A DNA stretch of 64,000 nucleotides from Halobacteriales archaeon QS_1_68_20 (GTDB lineage Archaea > Halobacteriota > Halobacteria > Halobacteriales > PXRE01). Position 1 is the stretch's first letter, and the number at the start of each line of letters is the position of its first letter. The translations under genes were made by a program, and so were the position numbers. Location: the NCBI GenBank assembly GCA_003021085.1, contig PXRE01000006.1, positions 176,398 through 240,397 of the forward strand. Direction: 5' to 3'. The notes below the pieces were generated by a model. The model was not told the DNA's origin. It ran no database searches and saw only the letters and a program-made list of their open reading frames with translations. This document shows, one piece after another, positions 50,520-58,725 of the stretch.

Positions 50520-50569
50520 AAGCGGTCCAGGCCACGAGCCCAGTGATCCCGAACCGGTTCCGCGGTCGA

Positions 50570-51115
50570 TCAGGCCGCGTCGTCACCGAGTTCCGTCCCG
50601 CAATGGGGGCAGCGGTCGTACCGGAGGTCGACGCTGGCGCCGTGGACGGACTCCATCGCCTCCTTGACGCGCTGCTCGACGGTCACCTCGCGGTCGTGGG
50701 GCACCGACGCTCCTTCGACCTCCAGCAGGAACTTCGCTACCTCCGTCGATTCGTAGGTGACCTCGTCCACCTCGTCGGCCGTCAGGAACCCGCCGTAGGC
50801 GCCGTACAGGAACGTCGCGCCGGCGCGTCGGACCTTGTCGGCGAACGACCGCTGGGCCTGGTAGACGGCCTGGCGGGTGTACTGGTCGGACATGAACGGC
50901 ACGAGGTCCGGCAGGTTCTCGCCGATCCTAGTCATCTCGACGCCGGTCTTCGTCCGGAAGTCGGCACAGAGGCGGGCCAGTGCCCACTCGCGGGCCGTGA
51001 ACGTGGCGTGCTCCCGGAGGAACTCGTCGACGCGGTCGTAGTCGGCGCTCTCCAGTCGCTGGAATCGGTCGTACTCGGGACTCTCGTCCCGGCAAGCGTG
51101 CGTTTCCTCGGGCAT
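50570..51115 (-). CDS. DUF5806-family protein
   Basis: A 181-residue haloarchaeal protein, ATG 51113-51115 (MPEETHACRDESPEYDRFQR). It contains VDEFLREHATFTAREWALAR, LCADFRTKTGVEMTRIGENL, QTRQAVYQAQ-like YTRQAVYQAQRSFADKVRRA and ends DLRYDRCPHCGTELGDDAA with a possible zinc pair. This matches DUF5806. Function unknown. It lies alone between two oppositely oriented repeat arms. Coding bias is normal. Confidence 0.75.
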   Translation of the reverse strand: MPEETHACRDESPEYDRFQRLESADYDRVDEFLREHATFTAREWALARLCADFRTKTGVEMTRIGENLPDLVPFMSDQYTRQAVYQAQRSFADKVRRAGATFLYGAYGGFLTADEVDEVTYESTEVAKFLLEVEGASVPHDREVTVEQRVKEAMESVHGASVDLRYDRCPHCGTELGDDAA

Positions 51116-51316
51116 GGTGTATTCTGCGGTTGCCCGCACCCGCTCGCAGGACCGGACGGAGTTAACGTTTCCGAGGCCTACGGGTAGTAGTGTACAGTTA
51201 GGCAGAGGTTGCGTCTCGACCACCTCGAAAGCCCGCGCTCTCTCCGGGAACGACAACCCGAACGCGAACAGCCAGAAAGCCCCCGCGCGCTCTCCCTCAA
51301 CTCCGTCAGCAACAGC
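51116..51316. other. Intergenic region beginning the right repeat arm
   Basis: After the DUF5806 start, a GC-rich gap holds an AT-poor region with gttaacg (51160-51167), then two copies of the 20-base repeat core (51273-51292 and 51317-51336) in direct orientation, 44 bases apart, each preceded by aacagc. No gene is recognised. Confidence 0.5.
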
Positions 51317-51570
51317 CAGAAAGCCCCCGCGCGCTCGACTCGCGCGACTCGCTGCGCTCCTCAGTCGCTTCGCTCCCTGCGGTGCTTGGCTGGCGAGAGC
51401 GAAGCTCCCGCGGCCTCCCGCTCGCGGTGCTCGCGGGAACGTCGTCGTGCGTCGCCGAGCGCGCGGCCCCTTTCAGTCCCGCCCATGGCGGAGGTGCCGG
51501 CCACCGTTGCTCGTTCGCGGTGCCGGCCACCTCGGATGCGGCGGAAGTGCCGGCTACCTCCGGCTATCTG
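51317..51570 (-). repeat. Right arm of a composite inverted repeat
   Basis: Read on the minus strand this repeats the left arm (50286-50519): ggtngccggcacc units (51530-51570), then gggactgaaaggggccgcg (reverse at 51467-51485), cgctcggcg, then gagcgaag and the 20-base core at its end. The two arms flank the DUF5806 gene and are close to each other in sequence. Confidence 0.75.
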
Positions 51571-51651
51571 AACCGGACCTGCGGACAGTCGTCAAGGCTG
51601 GAGCGGGCTAGACGATCTGCGGCTTCAAAATCCGAAATCGGGTCGCGGCGG

Positions 51652-51788
51652 TCAGTCGTCCTCGTCGCAATCGCCGCACAGCGACTGGTGGGTCCGCTTG
51701 CCCTCCTCGGCGTCGCTCCGGTTGCTGAACTTCCTGGTCGTCCCGCACTCGGTTCTGACGGTGATGGTGCTCGTTCTGGTCTCACCGT
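51652..51788 (-). CDS. Small Cys-rich (possible zinc-binding) protein, start unclear
   Basis: On the minus strand a coding-like frame of about 45 codons reads TSTITVRTECGTTRKFSNRS, then EEGKRTHQSLCGDCDEDD and stops at 51652-51654. The C-G-x8-...-C-G-x-C arrangement recalls small haloarchaeal zinc-finger proteins. No ATG, GTG or TTG is in frame; a GTG (51785-51787) is out of frame by one, so a one-base error may have removed the start. Function unknown. Confidence 0.35.
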
Positions 51789-51995
51789 AAGCACCCGGGG
51801 TAGGGGAGCAGGGTCACTGCGGTTGTCGAGTCCGGCCTGAACCGGCAACGATGCCGTCGGAAACCCGAAGTAACCCGCAGGTGGGCGGCCAGTCACCGGC
51901 CGGAACCGCCTCACGAGACCCAACCCCGGGAACCGTCGAAACGTCCGTCTGACGGCCCGTAACGGATTTAGGCCGCCCGGACCTACACCGAACGC

Positions 51996-52292
51996 ATGGC
52001 AGTGGTCCTCGCTTCCCGCCTCCTGGCCGCGTCGACGGTCCTCCAGTGGGGACCGGTCGCGGACAACCCCACCTTCCCCGGCGGCATGGCCCTGCTCGGG
52101 CTGGTGATCGCAATCGTCGGGGGCATCGTGACCCTCCTCGGCGTGACGTGGCTGGCCAACGCCGGGGCCGGCGACGACTCCGAGTATCCGTCTCCGGACG
52201 AGGAGACGGCCGCCCGCCTGTCGCCGGTCGCGATGGCGATCCTCGGGGGCGTCCTGCTGGCCGCCGGGGTCGTCATGGCCCTGGTCGGCTGA
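51996..52292 (+). CDS. Small membrane protein of unknown function
   Basis: A 98-residue protein with two or three hydrophobic segments (LASRLLAASTVLQWG, GMALLGLVIAIVGGIVTLLG, VAMAILGGVLLAAGVVMALV) and an acidic loop (GDDSEYPSPDEETA). TATA-like ggatttagg at about 51965-51973 lies 26-30 bases before the ATG, indicating leaderless transcription. I cannot name a family; similar proteins are frequent in haloarchaea. Confidence 0.6.
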   Translation: MAVVLASRLLAASTVLQWGPVADNPTFPGGMALLGLVIAIVGGIVTLLGVTWLANAGAGDDSEYPSPDEETAARLSPVAMAILGGVLLAAGVVMALVG

Positions 52293-52370
52293 ACGGCCGG
52301 CGTACCGGTCGGCCGGCCGCCGAAGCGGTCGACCGAAACGCGTTTTCGCCGGCGGCGGGTACGGCCGTGC

Positions 52371-53033
52371 ATGCGCGTCGTCGTGAACGCGGCGATGAGC
52401 GCCGACGGGAAACTCTCGACCCGCCGGCGCGAGCAGGTCGCCATCAGCGGCCCGGCGGACTTCGAGCGGGTCGACCGGTTGCGCGCCGACAGCGACGCGG
52501 TCGTGGTCGGCGTCGGGACCGTCCTCGCGGACGACCCCTCGCTCACGCTGGACGACCCGGACCTCGTCGAGCGCCGTGAAGATGCGGGCGAACCCGCCCA
52601 TCCAGCACGAGTCGTTGCCGACTCCCGGGGGCGCACGCCGTCGGACGCGCGGGTCCTCGACGACCGCGCGCGGACGTACGTCCTGACGAGCGAGGCCGCC
52701 CCCGAGGAGCGAATCGCGGCCCTCGACGGGCCGACCACGGGCGTGATCCGGGCCGGCGACGACCAGGTCGCGCTGTCGCCGGCGCTGGAGGCCCTCGCCG
52801 ACGAGGGCATCGACCAGTTGATGGTCGAGGGCGGCGGCGAACTGATCTTCTCGCTGTTCGAGGCGGGACTGGTCGACGAACTGTCCGTGTTCGTCGGGCC
52901 GCAGATAATCGGCGGTCGTGACGCCCCCACGCTGGTCGACGGTGAGGGGTTCGTCGAGGAGTTCGTTGACCTGTCGCTAGCGGACGTCGAGCAAATCGAC
53001 GACGGGGTCCTCCTGCGCTGGGACGTCGACTAG
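52371..53033 (+). CDS. 2,5-diamino-6-ribosylaminopyrimidinone 5'-phosphate reductase
   Basis: Archaeal riboflavin-pathway reductase (ArfC-like), reducing the ribose side chain of the pyrimidine intermediate with NADPH. The 220-residue product begins MRVVVNAAMSADGKLSTRRR (the MSADGK motif), with FERVDRLRADSDAVVVGVGT and LADDPSLTLDDPDLV, then LMVEGGGELIFSLFEAGLVD and FVGPQIIGGRDAPTLVDGEG, all typical of the RibD C-terminal fold. The ATG at 52371 follows a gap from the membrane protein gene. Intact. Confidence 0.9.
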   Translation: MRVVVNAAMSADGKLSTRRREQVAISGPADFERVDRLRADSDAVVVGVGTVLADDPSLTLDDPDLVERREDAGEPAHPARVVADSRGRTPSDARVLDDRARTYVLTSEAAPEERIAALDGPTTGVIRAGDDQVALSPALEALADEGIDQLMVEGGGELIFSLFEAGLVDELSVFVGPQIIGGRDAPTLVDGEGFVEEFVDLSLADVEQIDDGVLLRWDVD

Positions 53034-53320
53034 TGGGAGTGGCCCGTCGCCTCGCCGTAGGTCATCCCGAACCGCTCCTCGAACAGGTCCGTCGTGACCT
53101 CCTCGAGTTCCTGGAGGTCCTCGCCGGGTTCTTCCTGGGAGTGGTGGACGGTGGCGTGAATCCGCTGGGCCATTCCGAACAGCGCCACGTCGCCGACGAC
53201 CTCCGGGGCCGACTGGTCGCCTTCCGCGAGGAGGTCGACCAGTGCGACCGGGACCGTCAGTTCGTCGGTGGCGTCGTCGCCGTCGATCGTGAGCGTCACC
53301 GTCTCGCTGGGGTCTGCCAT
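53030..53320 (-). CDS. DUF7545-like small protein
   Basis: A 96-residue acidic protein: MADPSETVTLTIDGDDATDE, LTVPVALVDLLAEGDQSAPE, FGMAQRIHATVHHSQEEPGE and TTDLFEERFGMTYGEATGH. The pattern is that of a small haloarchaeal family of unknown function (DUF7545 by my recollection). It converges with the reductase gene, overlapping its stop by 4 bases. Confidence 0.6.
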   Translation of the reverse strand: MADPSETVTLTIDGDDATDELTVPVALVDLLAEGDQSAPEVVGDVALFGMAQRIHATVHHSQEEPGEDLQELEEVTTDLFEERFGMTYGEATGHSH

Positions 53321-53850
53321 ACCGGTCGAATCACGTGCCGAACGTAAAGCACCTGTGGAACGAGCGGCCGGGAGCGCGGCGGTGCAGTGGAGACGAACGT
53401 GACGGTGACGGCGAGTGGGTGTGGAGAACCGAATGGACGGCGACCGCTCGCGCGGTCGAGACGGACGTTCAACGGACGACGACGGCCCCGGCGTGCCCGC
53501 ACGTGGAATGCCGGCACCGGGGCCGAAGTGCGTCATGCCAGACACCGCCAGGGAACGGTAAGGGTGCCTCTGGCAGTGCACTCGAAGTGGGCACCGCCCC
53601 TGAGGGGCCGGGAATGGCGGGGTTCAATACCCACTCGATCGATCCACTGTCGTCGCACCCGTCAGGGTGCACCCGTTCGTACGGGGGCGTATGTGAAAAA
53701 ACTTCTGGATATTCAAAGTATTCCTGGAGGTACGAACGATATAATTATATTTTCTGGGCACGACGGGCCGATATTGGGAATTCGCTCGTCGTTTGTCCAA
53801 ATAGCTTGTCTCGTGCCTACCCGCGGTAGTTTTGAGACAAGCTTTTCTGT
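53321..53850. other. AT-richer intergenic region before the CHAT island
   Basis: No gene is recognised in any frame. Hairpins include gcacccgtcagggtgc (53656-53671). From about 53690 base composition becomes AT-rich (ttcaaagtattcctgg, gatataattatattttctgg), unlike the rest of the window, which suggests acquired DNA or a promoter. An inverted repeat at 53803-53843 is listed separately. Confidence 0.5.
53803..53843. promoter_or_regulatory. 10-base inverted repeat, candidate operator
   Basis: agcttgtctc (53803-53812) and gagacaagct (53834-53843) are exact reverse complements separated by 21 bases, ending 32 bases before the ATG of the winged-helix regulator. Spacing of about three helix turns between centres fits a dimeric regulator, possibly the gene product itself. 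Confidence 0.55.
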
Positions 53851-53875
53851 CATGCCACCGACGGGGAAAGAGAGG

Positions 53876-54211
53876 ATGTCGACGCTACTGGACTCGGCGT
53901 TCGTCCGACTGTTCGAGAACCCGGCGCCGACGCGCATCTCCGGTGCGTTCCTCATCGGGCGCGACCGGTGGTTGACCGTCGACGAAGTCGCGGACCTGGC
54001 GGACGTCCACGAGACGGTCGTCTACGAGTACCTCGACGACCTGATCGACGCGGGACTGGTCGCCGAGGACCGCGAACCCGCCAAGAACCGGTACACGCTC
54101 GCGGACGACGCCGCCGCGGAGTTGCTCGCCGCCCTGGACGAACGCCTCGAGGAACGCGCCCAGCGGGACGCCGAGGCCGAACACGAAGCCCTCGACGAGT
54201 TCCTCGCCTGA
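53876..54211 (+). CDS. Winged helix-turn-helix transcriptional regulator
   Basis: A 111-residue protein from ATG 53876 (STLLDSAFVRLFENPAPTRI); ATG 53852 would add eight residues. The winged helix is SGAFLIGRDRWLTVDEVADL, ADVHETVVYEYLDDLIDAGL with AEDREPAKNRYTLADDAAAE, then a C-terminal helix LLAALDERLEERAQRDAEAE. Similar small regulators occur near mobile genes in haloarchaea. It lies just before the CHAT island and has a possible operator in its own promoter, which suggests autoregulation or control of the island (inferred). Confidence 0.75.
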   Translation: MSTLLDSAFVRLFENPAPTRISGAFLIGRDRWLTVDEVADLADVHETVVYEYLDDLIDAGLVAEDREPAKNRYTLADDAAAELLAALDERLEERAQRDAEAEHEALDEFLA

Positions 54212-54284
54212 TGGTCTCGAACGAGGAATCCGCCGCGAACGCCACGCTCGGCGGCCCTGTCCACCATTCAACCGTTCTCCACAG

Positions 54285-54347
54285 TTCATAAGTATCTGAA
54301 AATTTAGAGAATATTACAATTCATTAGTTATCCAATACTACCGTACC
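54285..54347 (+). promoter_or_regulatory. AT-rich promoter region of the 63-residue protein gene
   Basis: ataagtatctgaaaattta followed by gaatattacaattcattag gives several TATA-like elements within 60 bases of the ATG at 54348; this is the most AT-rich gene promoter in the window. Confidence 0.5.
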
Positions 54348-54539
54348 ATGTCAGACGTCAACACGAGCCTGGCCCCGAACGGCTACGCGGAGTTCGTCAA
54401 CGCAATCGAACAGCTCTCGGCAGATACCCTCCACGAGAAGCCGGAAGTCCCAGGGCTGTTGTCGATCGGGCTGTCGCTCGTTGCCGAAGGGATCGGCGGT
54501 TCCGGCGAGGACATCGGGAGCACTAAGAAAGCTCCCTAG
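54348..54539 (+). CDS. 63-residue protein opposite the CHAT protease gene
   Basis: MSDVNTSLAPNGYAEFVNAI then EQLSADTLHEKPEVPGLLSI, GLSLVAEGIGGSGEDIGSTK and KAP. It ends convergently with the CHAT gene, overlapping its stop by 17 bases, and it has its own strong AT-rich promoter. The hydrophobic segment LLSIGLSLVAEGIG is short for a membrane helix. I do not recognise the family; small partner proteins next to CHAT proteases can be substrates or regulators (inference). Confidence 0.6.
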   Translation: MSDVNTSLAPNGYAEFVNAIEQLSADTLHEKPEVPGLLSIGLSLVAEGIGGSGEDIGSTKKAP

Positions 54540-56715
54540 GTCTTGGGGTCGGGGAGTGTTCGATTCGAGATAGCATATCTGAGAACGTCCTTCTGTCGAG
54601 TTCGTCGCTCCAGTAAAGCTGTCCCTCCACGACGACAGGGTTCGGTTGGACCGACTGGAGTTCGACAAATTCGTCGATGTCCAACGTAAAGCGATCGAGG
54701 TGCCCGAACACCAGATAGTCGGGGGCCGACTCGCCGAACGACGTGAACGAGGGAGACCAGGTTGCACCCTGTCCATCGGGGCTGTCCGGATACGTGAGGA
54801 GGTCAATAGTCACCGCCTCGGAATCCAGGTCGGCATCCACTAGCTCGACGAGGCACGGCACGCCGGACGACGCCCGGGCAAGCTGGGTTCCTCCGTCCCC
54901 GAGTACGATGTACTGTGTCGCGCTCGTAGTGAATTCGGTAAGCGACAGTGCCGACCGGAATGTGAACCCGGCGTTGAGCGCCCGAGCCATCGTCTGCCCG
55001 AGTCGATTGGCAGCGGCGTTGCTGACGAGGGACAACGATGCGACGCCCACCCTGGCACCGTTGTTGATCAATGCCTGACCCTGCTCGTAGGACTTGCAAG
55101 CGTTCAACAAGAACGTCTCGACGCCGACGTCGTCGAGGTCGCGGGCGTCGAGTTTACCGTCGACGCATTCGAACCCTTCGTCGTCGTTGTGGCCAATGTA
55201 ATGCAACATGTCGACGTCCTCCCTGAAGGCTGCCGCGAGTTGGTCCCTGGTTAGGTCCTGGACGACGTCGACGTCGTACTGGAGGAAGTCATGGACGCCG
55301 TAGAACTGTTCCACGATTGCCTCCTCGGACATCTTCTGGTCGTTGCAGACGATCTGCACAGAGATACTCTCGTCCGCGCTGGCGTCGTACTCCAGGCGAC
55401 GTTCCAGGCTTTCGACCGTTAACTTGTTCCGGCGCAAGGGCAGTCCGTCGCCGATGTATGCCTGTTCGATCGTCGGTGCTGGCGCGGGGGAGAACACCTC
55501 CTCTTCGAGTGGGGGAACGTCGACTTGGGCAGATTCACCGTTCGAGTTCGACGCGGCGGACGACCGGCCGTCCGAGTCACGCACGAATGCGGTTATCGCC
55601 TGGTCGATCTCCTCATCGAGTTCTGCTGGTTCGCGCGGTTCGGGACAACGGATCAACGCGAAGTCGTCTAAGAGGTACGGTAACGTTTCCACGTAGTCCG
55701 GGGACGGCTGAATGTCGACACAGAGGTGCCACGAGGGGAGGTAGTCCTCGATGGTCGCGTACGGAACGTCGAGATACGCCCGGACCTGGCGGTCGATTGG
55801 TTGATCGTATAGCTTTTCGAAATCCAGTTCGAGCGCGTCAGCCAGCCTTCGACGCTCATCCAGTTCGATCTGGAAAAGGCCCTCCGTCCGCGTCAGGCAA
55901 TCGAGGAAGAACACTTGCTGGAGAGTCCGGTGAACCCGTTCCGTAAACGTCTTCGAATCCTCGTCGGCGCTGGCCAGCGGGAACGACCAGTTGCCCACGT
56001 CGATTCGTGGCGACCCACCCGGTCGAACCGACGCCCCGAGATAGTAGGCCAGCGGTGCGACCGGGTAGACGTACTCCCAGGTCGATGGCACCCTGATCTG
56101 GACGTTGGTATCCGGGAGGTCTAGCGACGACGGGATCGACAGCTCCTCGGCCGGTTCGAACGTCGGCGGATGGCCCCGTAACGTCGGATACGAACGCTCG
56201 CAGGAGGTCGCCTTCATTGCCGAACCTGCAGCACTCAACGCACGCATGACGGCCTCCGGTTCCCGGGGCGTCTCGATCGTCGTTGTCGGGCGTTCGTGGT
56301 ACGACCGGACGCCGACCGTCAGTTCGGTGCTATCTCGAAATTCGAGTTCGACGGTCCAATCGTCTGTGAGAGTGATTTCGAACGGCCCAGGGGCGAGCAC
56401 GTACAGCTTCATCGCAGGATTTACCAAATCGAGTAGACGGCCTCCGTCCGACGAGTACCGATCCCCGAGGCCTGCCTCGAACGTATCGACGTGCTCTCCG
56501 TCCCTGGTCCGAACGTGAACCGTCAGATCGTCTGGAATCGTCAGTGTCCCCGCGTCGACGGACACGGCAGTCCCGACCGGGAACGTGATCCGGTCCTGGT
56601 CGGTCGGTACCGGATCGACGTCACGGTCGGTGTACAGCACGAACCGGGTGTTCTCGATGGGATCGAAGATGGCGAGCCCGTGATCGCCGTCCAGGGGCCG
56701 CACCTTGGGTTTCAT
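54523..56715 (-). CDS. CHAT-domain (caspase-like) protease with large N-terminal region
   Basis: A 730-residue protein from ATG 56713-56715 (MKPKVRPLDGDHGLAIFDP), 8 bases after the upstream gene; a longer frame to 56775 overlaps that gene. Residues 1-380 are beta-rich and not recognised (VHVRTRDGEHVDTFEAGLGD, LYVLAPGPFEITLTDDWTVE, NWSFPLASADEDSKTFTERV). Residues about 480-600 resemble a CHAT/separase-like peptidase: DVDMLHYIGHNDDEGFECVD with the catalytic His about 509, and VETFLLNACKSYEQGQALIN with Cys about 540. C-terminal part unrecognised. CHAT proteases act in anti-phage and cell-death systems in bacteria. Composition is less GC-rich than the neighbours, suggesting transfer. Confidence 0.75.
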   Translation of the reverse strand: MKPKVRPLDGDHGLAIFDPIENTRFVLYTDRDVDPVPTDQDRITFPVGTAVSVDAGTLTIPDDLTVHVRTRDGEHVDTFEAGLGDRYSSDGGRLLDLVNPAMKLYVLAPGPFEITLTDDWTVELEFRDSTELTVGVRSYHERPTTTIETPREPEAVMRALSAAGSAMKATSCERSYPTLRGHPPTFEPAEELSIPSSLDLPDTNVQIRVPSTWEYVYPVAPLAYYLGASVRPGGSPRIDVGNWSFPLASADEDSKTFTERVHRTLQQVFFLDCLTRTEGLFQIELDERRRLADALELDFEKLYDQPIDRQVRAYLDVPYATIEDYLPSWHLCVDIQPSPDYVETLPYLLDDFALIRCPEPREPAELDEEIDQAITAFVRDSDGRSSAASNSNGESAQVDVPPLEEEVFSPAPAPTIEQAYIGDGLPLRRNKLTVESLERRLEYDASADESISVQIVCNDQKMSEEAIVEQFYGVHDFLQYDVDVVQDLTRDQLAAAFREDVDMLHYIGHNDDEGFECVDGKLDARDLDDVGVETFLLNACKSYEQGQALINNGARVGVASLSLVSNAAANRLGQTMARALNAGFTFRSALSLTEFTTSATQYIVLGDGGTQLARASSGVPCLVELVDADLDSEAVTIDLLTYPDSPDGQGATWSPSFTSFGESAPDYLVFGHLDRFTLDIDEFVELQSVQPNPVVVEGQLYWSDELDRRTFSDMLSRIEHSPTPRPRELS

Positions 56716-56722
56716 CGCTCTG

Positions 56723-57445
56723 TCAGGGAAGTTCGTGCCAGCCGGTGGTGAACGGGTCTCTGGCACCCGGGTCAATGACGACCTGCTGTTCGACGAACGA
56801 CCACTCCTTGCGCACCCGGAACTGGAGGTCCACCACGTCTAGCAGCGCCTCCACCAGACCGTCGTCGTCCGGTTTCGAGACGACCAGCAGGCCCATCCCC
56901 CCGAACCGCTGCATCAGGATCCGGAGTCGGTCGACGAACTCCTCGATGGGTGCCGCCGACCCCCGCTGGCGTTCGTCGAGGAGGTGGTCCGGCCGCAGTA
57001 CGACGACCCGGAGTCGACCGGGGCCGCGGGCCGGTAACTCGTCGGCGACGTCGAGGACGTCACCGGTCACGGCGTCGAGGTGTGGCTTCGCCGGGTCGAA
57101 CGATGCGGCGTCTGGCGGGCCAGGGCGGCCGTCCTGTTCCGTACTCTGGGTGGTGGCGACGCGGGCGCCGTCCGAGCGGTCGCGGAAGACGACCGTCTCG
57201 TGGTCGGTGGTCAGGTCCTCTGGAAGCCAGTCGGCGGGCCTCGAAACCTGGCCGAAGGTCACGAACAGTCGTCGGCGATCCAGCGTCGGATCGCCGAACA
57301 TCCGCCGGGTGACGGATTGCATCGCGTCCGTGGGGACGCCGCCGGTGGCGACGGCGACACAGCCCTGCTCTTTGAGCTCCTCGAGCCGGTCCGCGACCGA
57401 CCGGGCGTCGTCGCCACCCCGATAAGAAATATCGACATCTCCCAT
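56723..57445 (-). CDS. DUF7504-like protein, partner of the CHAT protease
   Basis: A 240-residue protein: MGDVDISYRGGDDARSVADR, EELKEQGCVAVATGGVPTDA, RRLFVTFGQVSRPADWLPED, LRVVVLRPDHLLDERQRGSA, RILMQRFGGMGLLVVSKPDD, GLVEALLDVVDLQFRVRKEW. The alternating strands resemble a RecA-like NTPase fold without clear Walker motifs (DUF7504 in haloarchaea, by my recollection). It precedes the CHAT gene by 7 bases in one transcript, with a strong AT-rich promoter upstream. Probably senses or regulates the protease (inferred). Confidence 0.6.
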   Translation of the reverse strand: MGDVDISYRGGDDARSVADRLEELKEQGCVAVATGGVPTDAMQSVTRRMFGDPTLDRRRLFVTFGQVSRPADWLPEDLTTDHETVVFRDRSDGARVATTQSTEQDGRPGPPDAASFDPAKPHLDAVTGDVLDVADELPARGPGRLRVVVLRPDHLLDERQRGSAAPIEEFVDRLRILMQRFGGMGLLVVSKPDDDGLVEALLDVVDLQFRVRKEWSFVEQQVVIDPGARDPFTTGWHELP

Positions 57446-57500
57446 CGTTGAACGGCCATTTCATCGCCCACCTTATATTAACCTGTGGGAAAAATTTATA
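57446..57500 (-). promoter_or_regulatory. AT-rich promoter of the DUF7504-CHAT operon
   Basis: On the coding strand gtataaatttttcccac then gttaatataagg precede the ATG by about 25-50 bases, giving two TATA-like elements; the first spacing fits a leaderless start at 57445. Confidence 0.55.
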
Positions 57501-57592
57501 CAATGATATTGTTAGCCGCGGGCAAGCGACCCGGGGCGGGGGTGCCGGCCGTCCCACGGCATCAGCGGTTCCAGGACCCGGGTCCCGATCCG

Positions 57593-58651
57593 TCAGTCGT
57601 CGCCCTCGGCGGTGGCCTCGCTGGTACCGGCCGCACCGGCGCGTTCGAGGTCCTCCAGGTAGTGGTCGGCGTCGATGGCGGCCTTGCACCCCATGCCGCC
57701 GGCCGTGATCGCCTGCTGGTAGTGGTAGTCGACGACGTCGCCCGCGCCGAAGATGCCCGGCACCTGCGTCTCGGTCTGGCCGCCGCCGCGGCCGCCCGCC
57801 GTCTGGAGGTACCCCTCGTCGTCCCGCTCGACGCCCGTCCCCTCCAGGTAGCCGGTGTTGGGCGTGTGGCCGATGGCGAGGAACACGGCGCCGACGTCGT
57901 GGTCGAACTCCTCGACCTCGTCGGCGTACTCGGGGTCGTCGCGCTTCCGCTTTGGGTAACCCTCGGGGTGGTGGACGAGGGTCACGTGGTCGACGCCCTC
58001 CTCCTGGGTGCCGTGGATCTCGACGAGTTCGGTGTTCTTCATGATCTCGACATCGCCCGCGTCGGCCTTCTCCTGGATGCGGTCGATCCAGTAGTCCTCC
58101 GCGCGGAACTCCTCGCGGCGGTGGGCAAGGTAGACGGTGTCCGCGAACTTCGTGAGGAAGTCGGCCTCCTCCATGGCGGCGTCCCCGCCACCGACGACGA
58201 GCATGTCCTCGCCGCGGAAGAACGCGCCGTCGCAGGTCGCACAGGTCGAGACGCCGTACCCCATCAGCAGGTCCTCGCCCGGGACCCCGAGCGTCCGCGC
58301 CGACGCCCCGGAGGCGACGATCAGCGCGTCCGTGGTGTACTCGGTCCCCGACTCCGTGACGACCCGGTGGGGCGGCCCCGTCTCCACGTCGGCCACGACG
58401 CCGTGTTCGATCTCCGCGCCGAACTGCCTGGCCTGCTCTTTCATCTCGTTGACGAGTTCCGGCCCGCCGATGCCCTCGGGAAACCCTGGGTAGTTCTCGA
58501 CGTCGGTCGTCAGCGTCAACTGACCGCCGGGTTCGTCGCCCTCCAGGACCAGCGGGTCGTTGTTCGACCGCGCGGCGTAGATGGCGGCCGTCAGGCCGGC
58601 GATGCCCGATCCGGCGACGATCAGTCGCCGGTGCGTAGGTTCGTCGCTCAT
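57593..58651 (-). CDS. trxB: Thioredoxin reductase (FAD/NADPH)
   Basis: Reduces thioredoxin. The 352-residue product from ATG 58649-58651 has the FAD motif RRLIVAGSGIAGLTAAIYAA, the redox-active disulphide in STCATCDGAFFRGEDMLVVG, the NADPH motif GGGDAAMEEADFLTKFADTV, and the C-terminal FAD motif VPGIFGAGDVVDYHYQQAIT. A C-terminal Ala/Glu tail follows. Order and length are standard. No thioredoxin gene is adjacent. It may also serve in oxidative stress defence. Confidence 0.93.
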   Translation of the reverse strand: MSDEPTHRRLIVAGSGIAGLTAAIYAARSNNDPLVLEGDEPGGQLTLTTDVENYPGFPEGIGGPELVNEMKEQARQFGAEIEHGVVADVETGPPHRVVTESGTEYTTDALIVASGASARTLGVPGEDLLMGYGVSTCATCDGAFFRGEDMLVVGGGDAAMEEADFLTKFADTVYLAHRREEFRAEDYWIDRIQEKADAGDVEIMKNTELVEIHGTQEEGVDHVTLVHHPEGYPKRKRDDPEYADEVEEFDHDVGAVFLAIGHTPNTGYLEGTGVERDDEGYLQTAGGRGGGQTETQVPGIFGAGDVVDYHYQQAITAGGMGCKAAIDADHYLEDLERAGAAGTSEATAEGDD

Positions 58652-58725
58652 GGCTGTCCCTTGCCCGGCCCGCGCCATTACGCTTGTGCTGTCGTTCCCG
58701 TAAGGTGATTACGCGGCGGTAATCG

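Noticed and set aside
50286..51570. Transposon with the inverted arms as terminal repeats
   Set aside because: No transposase lies between the arms and no flanking target duplication is seen; kept only as an inverted repeat.
53335..53829. A 164-residue plus-strand frame before the CHAT island
   Set aside because: Arg/Thr/Cys-rich early part is the complement of the small upstream gene region and the AT-rich end has no coding bias.
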